A stretch of 64,000 bases of DNA from Cadophora sp. MPI-SDFR-AT-0126 (GCA_020747065.1 JAGMVK010000005.1:372001-436000), one strand, 5' to 3'. Positions 49,301 to 61,377 are shown, numbered from the stretch's first letter. A program made the numbers and translations. The notes: generated by a model from the sequence alone, not told the origin.

Positions 49301-49466
49301 TGGGAAAGGAGTTGCCGAGGAGATGCCATTACCAAGTGGTGTTGTGGGTGTGAAGGAGGTGGATATGAAGCGTTTGGAGTTGGAAAATAATTTTAAGAAT
49401 ATGCAGCTCAGAAAGGGTGAAAGCTCTGGGTCTGGAGCTGGTAGGGGAGCTGGGGAGAAGAAGTGA
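46395..49466 (+). CDS. Ataxin-10-like armadillo protein with N-terminal zinc ribbon (962 aa)
   Basis: Exons 46395-46885, 47017-47405 and 47458-49466 (2889 nt), introns 131 and 52 nt. Residues 1-30 hold CIEC and CSKC pairs, a small zinc ribbon. A Gly/Ser/Met-rich spacer follows, then long helical armadillo-like repeats and a strongly acidic stretch (DEEDDEDDDD) near 48085-48125. The block NQLLSHEGIMPLLNCC to ERATLAIKFLMEG matches the ataxin-10 C-terminal domain, in which an early helix pair recognises a neighbouring subunit; in fungi this domain is found in the CTR86 family. The tail is an Ala/Gln/Lys-rich coiled coil. No enzyme motif. The splice into LYKKLLVMCLQHTHNW is well supported by frame and a consensus acceptor. 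Function is unknown. Confidence 0.78.
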
Positions 49467-50355
49467 GGGCACTGAGAGCGTTGATGGATTGAGGCAGCGG
49501 TTTAGGGACTTGAAATGGAGCAGGACGGAGATGGCTTCTGATTCCTATGAGGGGATGTACTGGGGCGGGTGGTACTTGAAAATCTTGGGGTATTTTCAAA
49601 GCAAAGCATTGCATTGGTGTTCTGGATATTGGCGCGTCGGACAGGACGATGATATGAAAGAAGGTAGCATTGATACCCCGCGGTTATGTGTTTGGCATCG
49701 GTATGGAGTAAACATAGATCGGACTAAAGCATTACTTGCTGCATAAAAATTAGCACACATTTGCGCCATACAATCCAATGATATCGATTATTCCGGTCGG
49801 AGTGCAAACAAAAATGACTAGCAGATGGTGTTGCGGCGCTCTAGTCTTGGCGTCGGCGACTTTTCCTTCAAAGGTGTGGCTGAGTGAGAACGAGGATCCC
49901 GACTTGTGTTCGCGGTGCACAAAGCATGCTGCAGTTCCACAGTCTCGGCTCGGTCCGTGAAAGGCACCGATCCGATCGGATGAGGCGAAGCGAATTTAGG
50001 TGAGTGAGATGAGGTGAGATTGTGTGGGGTTGAGTGGGTGATGGAGGCGATTGAGGGTTTTCGGTGGAGGATCCAGGTTGCGGCGGTATTTTGTAGGATT
50101 AGGATGCGCGAGATGATCGGTCGGGGATAGAGTGAGGTTCCGAGTTGTGGTGGAGTTGGTTGGTTGGTTGGTTGGTTGGTTGGGGACTTGTTGATTTATG
50201 AGTACGGTAGGGGTGATGAGGGGTGTATATAAGGAAGGAAAGGAGGTCGAGGTGATGTCCAGATAACTTTCAGTTTGCGCCTGAGTACGACGCTCGCGAC
50301 CAATTCTTCCTTAAAAGCGAATCGACGACCTTGAAGAAATCCCCCCCAAAACATC
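49467..50355. other. Intergenic with a TTGG microsatellite
   Basis: 889 bp. Seven TTGG units lie at 50156-50183. The segment just before the next ATG has a C run (50341-50347). No gene seen. Confidence 0.45.
50156..50183. repeat. (TTGG)7 microsatellite
   Basis: Seven perfect tetranucleotide units, in the upstream region of the small unknown gene. Length is likely to vary between isolates. Confidence 0.85.
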
Positions 50356-51097
50356 ATGGCTATCACACGGAAACGAAAGTCTCTCGAGCAGGGAGATGCG
50401 AGGACGTGTAAACGCACCAAGTACATGACTCCTCCCATTTGTGAAGATCAAAATCCACCACAGACTCCTCAGTAAGTCCCGTTCACAATCTCTACCTCCA
50501 ATCAAAAAGGAGAAAGATTATTTATTAATTGACCTTCTGTATAGAGCGAATAAGAAACGCATCATAATCCGCCTCATCACACCCTCCGCGCCGCGGAAAA
50601 TCCGACTCAGAATCCCGATTCCTAACATGGCGAAACCAAAGTGCGTGCTGACGCCGTACCCGTCGCCGCCGTTGGAATCGGATTCAGACTCGGATTTGGA
50701 GAGAGGTGTTTCGAGTGGAGTAGGTCGGGATCTCGTGGGTGATATAGAGGAAGGGGAGGAAGAGGAAGAGGGGAGTGTAAAAAGAGATGTCAATCAGCTC
50801 CTCGATCTATATTTACTAGCCGACGGGTTCCGAAAGGAGGGTTTGAAATTGGAGATTGAGGAGAAATTGAGGAAGGGGCAGTGGATGGGGAGAGTGGAGA
50901 GGGGGAATTTGAGGAGGTGTTTTGGGGAGTTAGGGGTTGGCGATGGGGTGAGGAGGTGGGTTGTTGAGGGGTTGGTGGGGGTTTGGACTGGTGGGGAGGG
51001 GTTGGGGTTTGGATTTGGAGGGGAGGAGGATTGGGGTTGGGTGGGTGAGGGGGTTAGGGGGGAGGTTTTGAGGAGGTTGAGGGAGGGGGAGCTTTAA
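50356..51097 (+). CDS. Small unrecognised protein with a BTB-tail-like helix block (222 aa)
   Basis: Exons 50356-50471 and 50545-51097; the 73 nt intron starts GTAAGT and ends GTATAG, and the coding length is 669 nt. The N-terminus is basic (RKRKS, CKRTKY), residues near 90-115 are Ser/Asp/Glu-rich, and a helical block DVNQLLDLYLLADGFRKEGL resembles the helices after the BTB fold in fungal BTB proteins, although no BTB domain is present. The 3' third of the coding strand is almost pure G/T/A with many runs of four or more G, giving Gly/Trp/Val/Arg/Glu-rich protein. Only one family-like block, so function is unassigned. It ends about 70 bp from the convergent GMC gene. Confidence 0.65.
50940..51095 (+). 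repeat. G-run-rich coding tract, possible G-quadruplex
   Basis: At least a dozen runs of three or more G occur on the coding strand, spaced 1-7 nt apart, so a four-tract quadruplex could form in DNA or mRNA. It is inside the coding region of the small unknown gene. Confidence 0.6.
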
Positions 51098-51165
51098 GCG
51101 AAGACAACAACTTTTGCGAGCGTCCGAGTATTTTATGTACTATATTTATATGAGCACCAACTGTA

Positions 51166-53064
51166 TTAACACTGATCCCCTTTCTTCGCATCCTCCAAAA
51201 GGACATCCGTCGCCTTCCCACTCACGATATACGTAGCAACAACTGGAAACGCACCAGGGATTCTAGGGAAAACACTGGCATCGACGACGCGCAAACCACT
51301 CACGCCTCTTACCCTGAATCTCGAATCCAAGACTGCGTTCTTATCGTTGTCACCCCCGATGGCACATGTACTGGTAGGATGATGTCCAAACGTCTGCCCA
51401 AGAATCCAATCCTCGTCGTCATTCCCACAACTACCATCAGCATCAGGAGTGCCCTTACACGGCGGTTCGGTCGATGTCAATGGGCCGACGGGCGCCTTGA
51501 CACTCGCGTGGACTTTCCGCGCCCAGGCAATGGTATCTTTCATTGCGCCCATATCCGTGTCGCGTCCCTCCTTGAACAGGTTGAAGTGTATCTCTGGCAT
51601 ATCTTGGGGATTGGAGCTCAGCAGCTTGACAGTACCGAGTTTATTCTGAGGATGCATCTTGACGGTCGATATCCCATACGAGCCCGCCCTATCGTTCGGT
51701 AACGCCGTATTACTCTGATTGCTGGGCCAGAACCCACGGAACACAAATGGGCCTTGGAAGGTAAACATATCGCGCTCATCGTACATCGCGTGTTTAGTCT
51801 TCAGCAAGACACACCCGCCCGGCGTCCCGGACCCAGATTGCTTGGTGATGCCTACAACAGGCACTTCTTGATTATCTTGCATGTTATTTCCCACGCCTGG
51901 CGAGTCGACGAGCACAGGGATGTTGAACTTCTTGAGCTGGTCGGCTGGTCCGATCCCGCTTAGCATGAGGATCTGTGGGGAGTTGAACGTCCCGCCGCTG
52001 ACGATGACTTCCTTCCTCGCGGTGGCGGTCATAGCTGACCCTTTATTCGACGCTGAGAAGCGCGGATCGGCAGCATAAATGCTCTTCCCCTGCAGATACC
52101 CCACGCCTGTAGCTCTCGGCTTGGAACCGCACGTTGTCGAATTCCCAAATAGGACTTTAGTCGCGAGCGAGTTCATCGATAGCGTGAGCGGGAATCCGGC
52201 ATTGATGGTATCAACTATGTAATCTCTTGAGGAGAAGCGCTGTCCATTGGTCTTGGTGTGCGAGGGCAGACCCCAGATGCCGACTTGTTTGTCGCGGCCT
52301 GGGTCGAGGAAGTTGGAGTCGTTGGAGACCATTTGGAGGACCTTGGAGGGGTCGAGAGATAGAGAGGAGGCGACGGCTTGCATTACGGAGAGGCCGGGGT
52401 TTTGGAGGGATGTGGGTTTTGCGAGGTTGGTTTGGAAGTAGCCGTTGAAACCGTGGCCAGGCGTGCCTTTTGGGAGGTAGTTGTTCTTCTCGATGCGGGT
52501 GAAGACGTCGATCATGTTTGCGTGGCTGGAGGACATGTTAGTTCCTGGACTTGGGACCTTCAGGTAGAGTATGGGATATGCTTACCTCCATGTCTTGTCA
52601 CCCGTCAGATCTGCGATGTAATTCCAATCGCTCTCACTCGGTAAGAACGTGACCATAGCATTGATCATCGAACTCCCTCCCACAGTCCCACCCCGCGGGT
52701 AGTAAACACCCAGCAGCTTCGCTCCCGCAGGCACATTCTTGTTACCGACCCAGTAATTCCCGTTGGTCAGTCTCCAAGTGAGGAGGTTGTGTTTGAGGGT
52801 GAGGGCCTCGTCATCGTAGTGCTTGACGAAGAAATCCCACGTTATTTGAGGTGGGTATTGCCCGCCCGTGTTGCCGCTACTTTGATCGCCGCCTTCGAGG
52901 AGGAGCACCGTGTAGTTTGCTCGTGCGAGGTTCGCTGCTAGGGGGCCACCGCCGGGTCCTGATCCGATTACGATGTAGTCATATTCGTCTGCTGCTGAGA
53001 TAATTTGACATAGTGAAGCGATGACGATGGCGAGAAAGCCGGGTGGGCGGAAAGGAAGACGCAT
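51166..53064 (-). CDS. Secreted GMC-family FAD oxidoreductase (612 aa)
   Basis: Flavoenzyme that oxidises an alcohol or sugar. Exon 1 is 53064-52586, exon 2 is 52525-51166, and the 60 nt intron 52526-52585 starts GTAAGC and ends CCTCCAG; coding length 1839 nt. A signal peptide occupies about residues 1-24 (LAIVIASLCQIISA). The FAD-binding loop is IVIGSGPGGGPLAANLA, the first GMC signature lies in YYPRGGTVGGSSMINAM, and the second in SGGTFNSPQILMLSGIG. The first active-site His is in FGHHPTSTC. The usual second His/Asn site near the C-terminus reads IPGAFPVVATY, so it seems to be replaced. Several possible N-glycosylation sites fit secretion. A 14 nt A run lies just upstream of the start. Confidence 0.92.
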
Positions 53065-54831
53065 TTTGAGATTCTTTCAAAAAAAAAAAAAAACACCAGC
53101 GTAGAAGACATGTTCGAGGAATCTCCGGTACCAACCTGTTGATATATCATGCCCTGCATATCAATTGGTCTGATCACTGCCGAAGAAAGCTCTCCTTCAA
53201 ATATGCTTAAAGTCCCTGCCAAGCAGGGAAATACTCAACAGCCAAATTGCAAATGCGGAGATCTCGCGATTGCCAAGCACAACATCTCCATCCCTATGTC
53301 GCGGGAAAATCTGCATACCTTCGATTACATATGCAGTTGCGCCCATGGGTCGGAAATCCCCCCGCCTTTTGACTCTTGCCATATTGAGTCGTGCGATTCC
53401 AGATTGGTGATGATGGTGGTTTGAGAAGTGCCGGATTGAGCCTGATGATCCTTGTTGTGAGAGGGAAGGGTGCAGTGGATGAATCGAAGCAGGGGATTGT
53501 ATGTTCTTAGATCATCTAGCGACTCGGGAACATGAGAGGCTGGATTCTTGGAATGGCAGGCTGTCTTGTTGTTTCGTGTAGACAAGCCCGGCTAAGAAGA
53601 AACGGGGGACGGATTAACCACGTGATGATCACTCGAGTTTGAGGTTTAGAAATCGATTTACAGTGGATAGAGATACTTTTCAGTGTCATTTTCCTCGAGG
53701 ATATATCATTCTTACTCTTTATGGTGAAGTCGCGGTTGGAATCTGTCCGGAGCACCGGATCCAATCACTTCAAGTCCTTAACCCATTGCCATTTCGGGTT
53801 GTTATGTTTTTAAGCGAGAGCATGCTCATCAGCCGATTGCTCGATCACATGTGATAATTAGCGAGCTGCATCCTTATCATTTTGGCATTGGTATCAAGCA
53901 CTTTCTTTGGTCAGAGCCATGCTTTGCAAACAAGCTAGAAAGCTACCAAAGCTTGTTCCTTCAGCTGAAAGTCTGGTCGTGGCTTGGCATGCGACCTCAC
54001 AGTCAGATGTCGTGCCGGTTGGGTCAGGGCATACGAGGACCTCTAACCATCCATTTCCTCTACTTGTGGCTGTCCTATTTAGTGATTCTTAGCTGATGAG
54101 TTGCGCCTATCATAGAATTCTCTGTCGATGATTAAGGGGAAAGATAAAGATTGGGGCATTTGTTGCCGGTTTGAGATCTTATGGCTGAGGTAAGCCCGAA
54201 TGAGACGCGAGCGATTGACGCGGTGAGAACAAGTCAACGCCTTTTTGCAACCTAAAGGGCTGTAAAGACCGAGTTGAAACTATGGAACACCCAAGGGAAA
54301 TCAAAGTTCTTGATAGAAAAGGTCATAGAATCGCTAGTTCCTAACGCCATACACAAGCTTCTAACCATTGTGCGGCGCGCATTGTTCATTTTATGCTTTT
54401 TCACATAAAATACTATCGATTTCAGGTTGAGATGGCTCTTTTCATGTGGTCTTGTTTCTCCTTTTGTAAGCGCTAATGATAATTAAGTTTGCGCAATGGA
54501 CGTAACGTCTTTACTCGTCTCAGGAAAGCCGCATTGTCCTGCTCGGAGCGTCATAGAACGAATCGGCCTGTGCCGTGGCCGTGTCCCAGCGCAAGAACAA
54601 TCGTGTAGCTTACTCGGCGAGGTGAGTTTTGGGCGACTGTCGGACACTGTCAGCTCACTAATAACAAGATCGTATAGCCGTCATCTTAGCGGCCATCGGA
54701 TGGGTGACTATAAGTACCTTCTGACATGTATGCTGCCCGAGCTGTCTCTGAAAGAATCTTGTTCTCATCCCTAGTCTCATCTCATTCTCTTAGCTGATCC
54801 AAAAGTTTTAGATTTATTAGTTTTATTCGCA
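53065..54831. other. Gene-poor interval
   Basis: 1.77 kb. It begins with an A run at about 53080-53093, just upstream of the GMC start. No gene, RNA or mobile-element feature was recognised; the right end would hold the former promoter of the prenyltransferase. Confidence 0.45.
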
Positions 54832-56373
54832 ATGGATACCGAATCTTCGTTGGTGGACATTGGTCGCAAACCAGATAATGGGAGCCCGCCAGAACTTCGT
54901 GCAAACTCTCCTGTCCAAGATCTCCCAATCAGCGCCATCGAATCTCAGAAAAACATGCAAGTCAAAGTCAATTCAGTGGACAGCAGTCCCACAAGCACCC
55001 CGGCAATGTCTCTCGATTCGGCAGAAGGGAATGACTGTTCCGTATCGGTTAACCCGCCAGAGGGTTCTCTCTCTCCATCCGACTTTTTTTGGGGAAGCAT
55101 AGTCACACCGCTGTATGAGAACTTGCTCTCAACGGCTGAGTACCCCAGCGAGGTTCGTAATCAGTACACAATTTTCTTGAATAAGTTTATCCTTCCTGCT
55201 CTTGGACCAAGACCTACCAGCTCATCGAACTGGACACCACATCCCACCAAGGAACACTCGCCATTTGAGCCATCTTGGAACATTCAAGGAGAAAAACAAC
55301 AAATTCGCTTCACGATTGAGCCTGTTGGAGCAGAAGCTGGAACAGCTTTTGATGTCCTGAATCAAGCTCATCCTATCTCCTTCGTTGAATCCTTGGCGGC
55401 GTCGAGGCAATGTCCGACTCTCGACACAACGTGGTGGGACACTTCACTTCCGAATTATTTTTGTCCGACTCAGAGATCGAAATTATTCAGACACTATTAC
55501 CACCGGCAAGAGTAACTCCAACATGTTTCTTTGCCTTCGATCTGCCCTCTGAGAAGTTTGCACTAATTGTCAAGGCCTACCTGTTCCTCATCGTCGAGCT
55601 CTCATGTCTAGGAAGACAACCACGACATGTATAATCGAGTCGACAAAGAAACTGCATTCACCAGGAATCTCGGTAATTCCAGCTTTGTCTAACATCGAGT
55701 CCTTTCACAACGCCAAACACAGCACAGCAGAGCAAGCTTCCGACAGCAAGGTCATCTCCAACCTCGGCGCCGAAGAACTTGGAAAGAGTATTGAGATGAT
55801 GGCAATCGACTGTATTGACCCATCTAAGGCACACATCAAGTTATACGTCAAGGAGAATTTCGCATCCTTTGCAAATGTGAAGAACATCTACACTCTCGGT
55901 AGCCGTCGCTCTGGTGTCGAGATTGACGAAGGATTGAAAGCAATCGAGAAGTTCTGGGTAGCTTTGTTCGGCGATACCGAAAATACGAAACTCAAACCGG
56001 CGTTCTTGTTTCTCGGGCTCGAGGCCGTGCCAGGAGTAGAGATGCCGGAGGTCAAAGCTGTATATTCCAGCCTGGACTTGTCCCTTTGGTGACGGGGAGA
56101 TCACGTCTCGGCTTGTGGGCTACTTCAAGTCTGAGGACTGGAAAATTGGCAGCACTTATGATGATGACTTCCAGAGAATAAGGTGCGATATATTTCTTGC
56201 GTGTTCAAGTGTCAGGAGGATGAAATGGTAATTCTCTTCCAGCGGAACCAGCGAAGGGACTTCTGCCAAGGCCTCGTACACGTACGTACCTTTCGTTCGC
56301 TTACTCTTCTCAAAAGGGTCCCTATATTACATTGTACTATTCTCCGAATCTCTCGTCGATCAGTCCGCTTTGA
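54832..56373 (+). pseudogene. DMATS-type aromatic prenyltransferase with four frameshifts
   Basis: Degraded gene for an indole prenyltransferase that would attach a dimethylallyl group to an aromatic substrate in alkaloid-type metabolism. The first frame (from 54832) has an atypical Ser/Pro-rich leader of about 80 residues, then the family start: FWGSIVTPLYENLL, ILPALGPRPTSS and SPFEPSWNIQG. The coding frame then changes four times: loss of 1 nt near 55435-55440, loss of 1 nt near 55585-55588, gain of 1 nt in an A run near 56054, and a tandem GTAC duplication near 56280-56289. Between lesions the frames stay open and family-like (MAIDCIDPSKAHIKLYV, IYTLGSRRSG, GPYITLYYSPN). A probable 60 nt intron lies at 56183-56242. 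The stop is at 56371. Too few lesions for old decay, so loss is recent or the assembly has errors. Confidence 0.85.
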
Positions 56374-56880
56374 TCTACGATGATATAAGCATGGTATCAA
56401 TTCAAGGATGCTGTCGAGGCCATTCTTGGATCATGTTGCTCGGCATATGAAGACATACTTTGCGAAGAGTATTACGGAGGACCACAAAGATCTGGACTTT
56501 AGCGACATGGAACAGAGTAGATCGATAATGCATACGTAAGCTATCAGGAATTGAATCGGGTCTAAGACCTTTCCAACTTGGCGATTAAGACCAATTTGTG
56601 ATGAGCAATTATATTAATCCAACATGATTACTACTTAGTGGATTCGAACGCCCTCCTGAACCATGATGAATTCACTTGGGCACGACCTCAATAGTTTGGA
56701 CGGTTCCCTGTTTCAAGTCAGGGTTGAATCCTGGCTGTCGAGTGATCAGATGGTCTTACATTACTCTCAGCCTTTGTCTCTTCTTGAGAGGCGACTCTGC
56801 TCAGTTTCTCTTCTGCCCGTAGCGGACCAACACAGACATATTCGCGGAACTTTCGTGCTGGAACCTTGTGTTCAAACTGG
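56374..56880. other. Intergenic between the broken prenyltransferase and the sugar transporter
   Basis: 507 bp, convergent tails. No gene seen. Confidence 0.4.
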
Positions 56881-58509
56881 TCAAAGAATTAGTGATTTGT
56901 CCGCGGGAGCCATAGCTTTAAGGGCCTCGCTTACCATTTCGTCCATCTCTTCCAACTTTCGACCTTTGGCCTCGGGCAAGTAGAAATAAACCCAGATTGC
57001 GGTGACCGTCGCTGAAGGGAACCAAATGTAGCCGTATCTTGGACCCCAGTTGAGAGAGGCCGGATTGATGAAGTATGGAGCCGTGAATTGAGTCAACCAA
57101 GCCATGAAAAAGCCGATAGCCGCAGCAAGTCCAAAGGTGTAACTGCGGAGACGCTGAGATGGCATTTCACCACCCGTCAGCCAAGCAGAGGGCGCAACCA
57201 TTCCCTGGTAGCATTTGTCAGTATTTTAGATGCATCAGGTAGGATGAGCGACGTACATTGTAGCTGAAAATGTACAAGGAAGTCAGAGCTACGATAACTC
57301 TTCCCGTGCTCTTGGTCCCGGGATCCTTGTCATAGACCACAGCAATAATCAATTGCAGAACACCACAGACCAACAGGCCGGTCATCAGAAGGACTCGACG
57401 ACGACCATAACGGACGACGAACAATGAGTTGATGATCAAGGCCAATAGACCAATAGTGCTGAGAACACAGGACATTCCGAAGGGGTCTGAGACCTTAGCC
57501 ATGGTGAAGAAGTATGCTTTGTAGGCTAAAAACTGTCAGCTCATGATATCTAAAGTCAGTTTGCATTTTGGAATATATAATACCGATGATAAACATGGAC
57601 CCAGTTGCTGCCTGCGAGGTAACACCTGCGATCGCAACAATCGTCCTCCTTCTGTCGATAGGATTTCTGAAGCAGTCGATTATTCCAATTCCATTGCTAA
57701 GCTCTTTTTCTTTATTGATAGCAGCAACGATGACAGCCGCCTCGTCTTCCACATCCGCGCCGTCTGGCCTCAATCTCGCCAAAGATTTCACTCCTTCCTC
57801 ACGGCGACCGTTCAACAGCAGCCATCTAGGACTTTCAGGAATGAAGAACAATGCAACTGTGAGGAACGTGGGGATGACATAGATTATGCCAAGTGGGATC
57901 AGGTAGGCGGATTTTCCAGGTCGTTTAGCAGTGGCCCAATCAACAATGGTTCCAACTAGAGTTCCCTTAATAGCAGTCAGTGTTGGGTTTATCGAGGGCG
58001 TATAGATTGACTCTTACAAATGATGTTCCAAACTGGAATGCTGTCAAGAAAAGACCTCTGTACTTGGCAGGACTACTCTCTTGGATGTACAGCTGCGCAA
58101 AGGTCATAAACAATCCATTCGCCAGACCATTGATGAATCGTCCGATATAAAGCACAATGATGTGCTCCGTGGTCATCATGATGATGTTTGAGACGCAGCA
58201 CAATATGCAAGCGAGCCATAGACAATGTCGCCTTCCAAGCTTGATAGCCAGAAATCCAGCGCCGCCGGAGCTGAGGAATGCTCCGAGGGTCATGAGCGAT
58301 GAGATGAGTTGCTGGCGCTCGGTGGTGAGGTTCCAACCATTCGGTGTTTTGGGTGCTGGGAATCCAAAGATCTCCAGGAATCCCTTCATGGCTTGCAGTC
58401 CGCCGATCAAGCCAAAATCAACTCCATATTGAAAGGAGGCTAGAGTGACGACCGCGTTTGCGATGAAAACTCTGCGGTTCGCAGGGATGGTATCCTTTAC
58501 CTCCGCCAT
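56881..58509 (-). CDS. MFS sugar transporter (488 aa)
   Basis: Plasma-membrane sugar/proton symporter of the major facilitator superfamily. Exons 58509-58018, 57965-57584, 57525-57257 and 57204-56881 (1467 nt); introns 52, 58 and 52 nt. It is about the usual length with 12 predicted membrane helices. Sugar-porter marks are visible: GRFINGLANGLF in helix 4, LYIQESSPAKYRG in the following loop, FIPESPRWLL in the central loop, RYGRRRVLLM after helix 8, and YLPEAKGRKLEEMDEMV at the end. The intron restored between IIA and YKAYFFTMAK is supported by frame. Substrate cannot be fixed; the sequence reads as hexose/disaccharide-type. It sits tail-to-tail with the broken prenyltransferase. Confidence 0.93.
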
Positions 58510-61377
58510 GGCGATTCGTGTTGTATTGGTGCCGCCGAATTTCGTTCGAGGCCAAGCTGAATGGTTTGAGCTGGCACAACGAAATATGTTGGGATACTTA
58601 CTCTATATAGATGATCTGCATTCTAGAGGCACAGGACAGTCTATCGGCAAATTGAACTCAAATCCTCGACATTTGCCGGTCTATGAGCAGCCAAGACAAC
58701 AATCGTGGGGCCCCGGTATTGCGAAGCCCTCATAAGTATTGAGGATGCATTGCCAAGTATGTAGCCAAGTGTTGAGTCTCTCAGTAATATTTTCTGGACA
58801 TGGGTTTCGACCCTCACTGATTGGTTTGGCTGCGTCTGTGATCCGTGGCGGGTTGATTCATTTTGCCCGAGAGATGCATTGAGACTTACTCGTGAATGGG
58901 ACTTTACGTCGGAAATAAAGCTGGGTTCATAATGAGGTCAAGCAACCTCATTTCAACCAGGAAAACGTTTGGGCTATACCAAATGTCGCGCGAGAAGATT
59001 GATGTTCAGAAATAAGACTTCTTGTGTGAATACGGTCGCATATGGATAGATTTCAGAGTTATAGTATATCACAGAAGAATTTGATTAACTATTTCATTCT
59101 CCCAGATGACCTGCAGCTGCTCTTGCTAGGACTACCAACAACTCCAGGGGCTGGATGAAGTGTAACGTGGGGCTTGCTTTCACTGGGTGGGGCTCAGTGG
59201 CCAAGATGTCCCTTTCATTGGCAATGAAGCTTGGATACTGACCACCCCCGTATTTTCCCCAGCTTCATGGTAATCTGATTCGCGGGGTATGTGAAAGCTG
59301 TCGGGCTGCCAAGTGAAGGAAGGAGGGGTTACTACGGCTCGACGCCACCATATCCATCTCGGCTCAATCGCTCCGACGCTCTTATCCGTAGAGACTCGGT
59401 ATGCATTTGACTTATCAATTGGACTTGCGGAAATGGCCTGGATTTCGTTGGATAACTTCATGGCTTCATCAAAGTCTCCATATATCTTGGTCTTTCTTGT
59501 CTTAGTCGGCAATTCATGTTGCAAAGTCAACAACCCCTTTGATGATCCCTAGTAGATACCAGGTTCCGATACTGTTCGAAATTCGGTGACTTCACTTCAA
59601 TGAAGAAAGCGCCGAGAGCAGACTTGGCGGAATAACCCCGCGGCTCGTTGTGTTGTACAGTCGGAGGAAACACATAATCGTTAGAGGATTCATATTATAA
59701 AGCACAAAAGATTGAAAGGTTGATCACACGCTTGTCAAGTCAATCCAGATTCTGTTAAAGATAAGTAAGTATTGTTTCCGAGAGTATGGTGGCAATATCG
59801 AATGCATTGCGGTCTGCTGTAGTCGAACAAGTGGCTCGGGGAGGATCGACGACGTAGAAGTCGATCATCAAAACCCAAAGAACAAGAAGCCAATCAAGTA
59901 AAGTATCATGAAAACTATCAGATGCCCAAGAAATCCTTTACCGGGCTTTGGACTACCTGAGCTCGAGCTGAGCTCACATAAGTCAATAAGTGGGCGAGCT
60001 CAGAGTTTTCTCGCCCGCAGATCCCTTCCCCCAAACAATCACTTCGCCTTCTCAGGAAACTTTCATAGTGTCAATGGCAGGAAAAAGGTGCAAAATAAGC
60101 ACGTGTGAAATCGATACATATTTATTGGTACTCGGCAGGATCGAAGAATGTGCTTACCTTTTGAAGTGACTGACCTAGGTTGGCGTTGGTCTTGTTTCAC
60201 AGCGAGAAGAAATTCAACATTTACATGGACGACAGGACCCAGAGCCAGCCAAAAGGAACAAAACCATAATCGCAAAACAGGATCGCTCATCAGTCCTGTA
60301 TGCTTTGAAAGTGCGCAGATAATTTGGCTACATTGAGCCGTTTGTTCGATCCTAAAGGGCCAACCGAAGCGTTCTCTCATGCTGAGCCCCTTTCCCCTCC
60401 ACATCAGACTCAATATGGATTTAGGGAACATGCTTTTGATGTAGTATGCATCATTAAATGTCAGAAGGGCTCAAACAAGTCAATACGAGGCTTGTCACAC
60501 GCACAAGAATCATGCCTAGAACGAGAACTAGGTCTAGGACGGAAATCATGGGTATCCGACAGGCTGCTGTCGGATTACACTGGTCCGAGCGCCTTCGCTC
60601 AGTCGCCGCTGAAGTTCCCTGAAGCGACAGCCCATAAGCGAAGTGTGATCCTGGCAGCAGCCGGTCGGATAGGAGCGAGCAATTCTAGTACGTCAAACAC
60701 GTCCCTCCGTCATGGATGAGCTTCAATGTGGCATTTCCCAATGAGATTCTAGCTTTTAGAGTCTGAAGCAGCTTATGAGCATCGACTCAGGCATGCAAGC
60801 ATGGTACAAAGGGCACGGAGATCGAAAATGGAAAAAAACAATATCAATATCCTAATGAGAGTGTCTTGTTACCACTCACATCTTGGTCGTTCTCAGGTGT
60901 TTCCAAGAGACCCTCAGCCAAAGCTTCTATATCTTCAATCCGATTTCAGTCTCGATCTGTCCATAGGTATCCATTCGAAGTCCCCTTCCAATGTATGGTA
61001 CTGAATCTAACTCCGCCGAGATCGCCTTCGAAACATGACCACGTTGACCAAAGTGCTTTATATACAGATTATTTGGTAATCTAGATCATGATTTCCTCCT
61101 AACCATCGAAGACAAGAAGCTTCCCTTCCAGCTGATTGGTTTCCCAGGCGATTGGTTTCCGTGACAAGGCCGTCACTTTATTTGGAGCTGGGTACGCACG
61201 CTCCAGCGGACGCTCGAGGGCCACAGCGGTACGTTTGACTCAGTCGCTTTCTCGCCCGACTTGAAGCTACTGGCGTCGGCGTCGGGCGACTAAACGGGAT
61301 GATTCTGAGACGTAGCTAACGGCACCGTCCAACAAAGACCAGAAGGCCGATGCGGGTATTACATACTCCTTTTCAAC
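58510..61377. other. Gene-poor interval
   Basis: 2.87 kb. No gene is supported; frames such as 59180-59533 (minus) and 60324-60719 (plus) lack family features and are overlapped by frames on the other strand. It contains the transporter promoter (58510-58900), clustered GAGCTC palindromes near 59957-59975, and a perfect hairpin at 60554-60575. Confidence 0.45.
60554..60575. repeat. Perfect 9 bp inverted repeat, 4 nt loop
   Basis: ATCCGACAG and CTGTCGGAT flank GCTG. Partial copies of the CGGAT half lie downstream at about 60666. Role unknown. Confidence 0.6.

Noticed and set aside
56640..56680. Reverse B-box-like GGATTCGAAC
   Set aside because: The flanking bases do not form a T-stem and no D-arm or acceptor stem follows.
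59180..59552. Opposing open frames near 59.3 kb
   Set aside because: Both strands are open over the same stretch with no domain, consistent with chance.
60324..60719. 131-codon plus-strand frame
   Set aside because: Non-ATG start, no family features, and overlapped by an equally long minus-strand frame.
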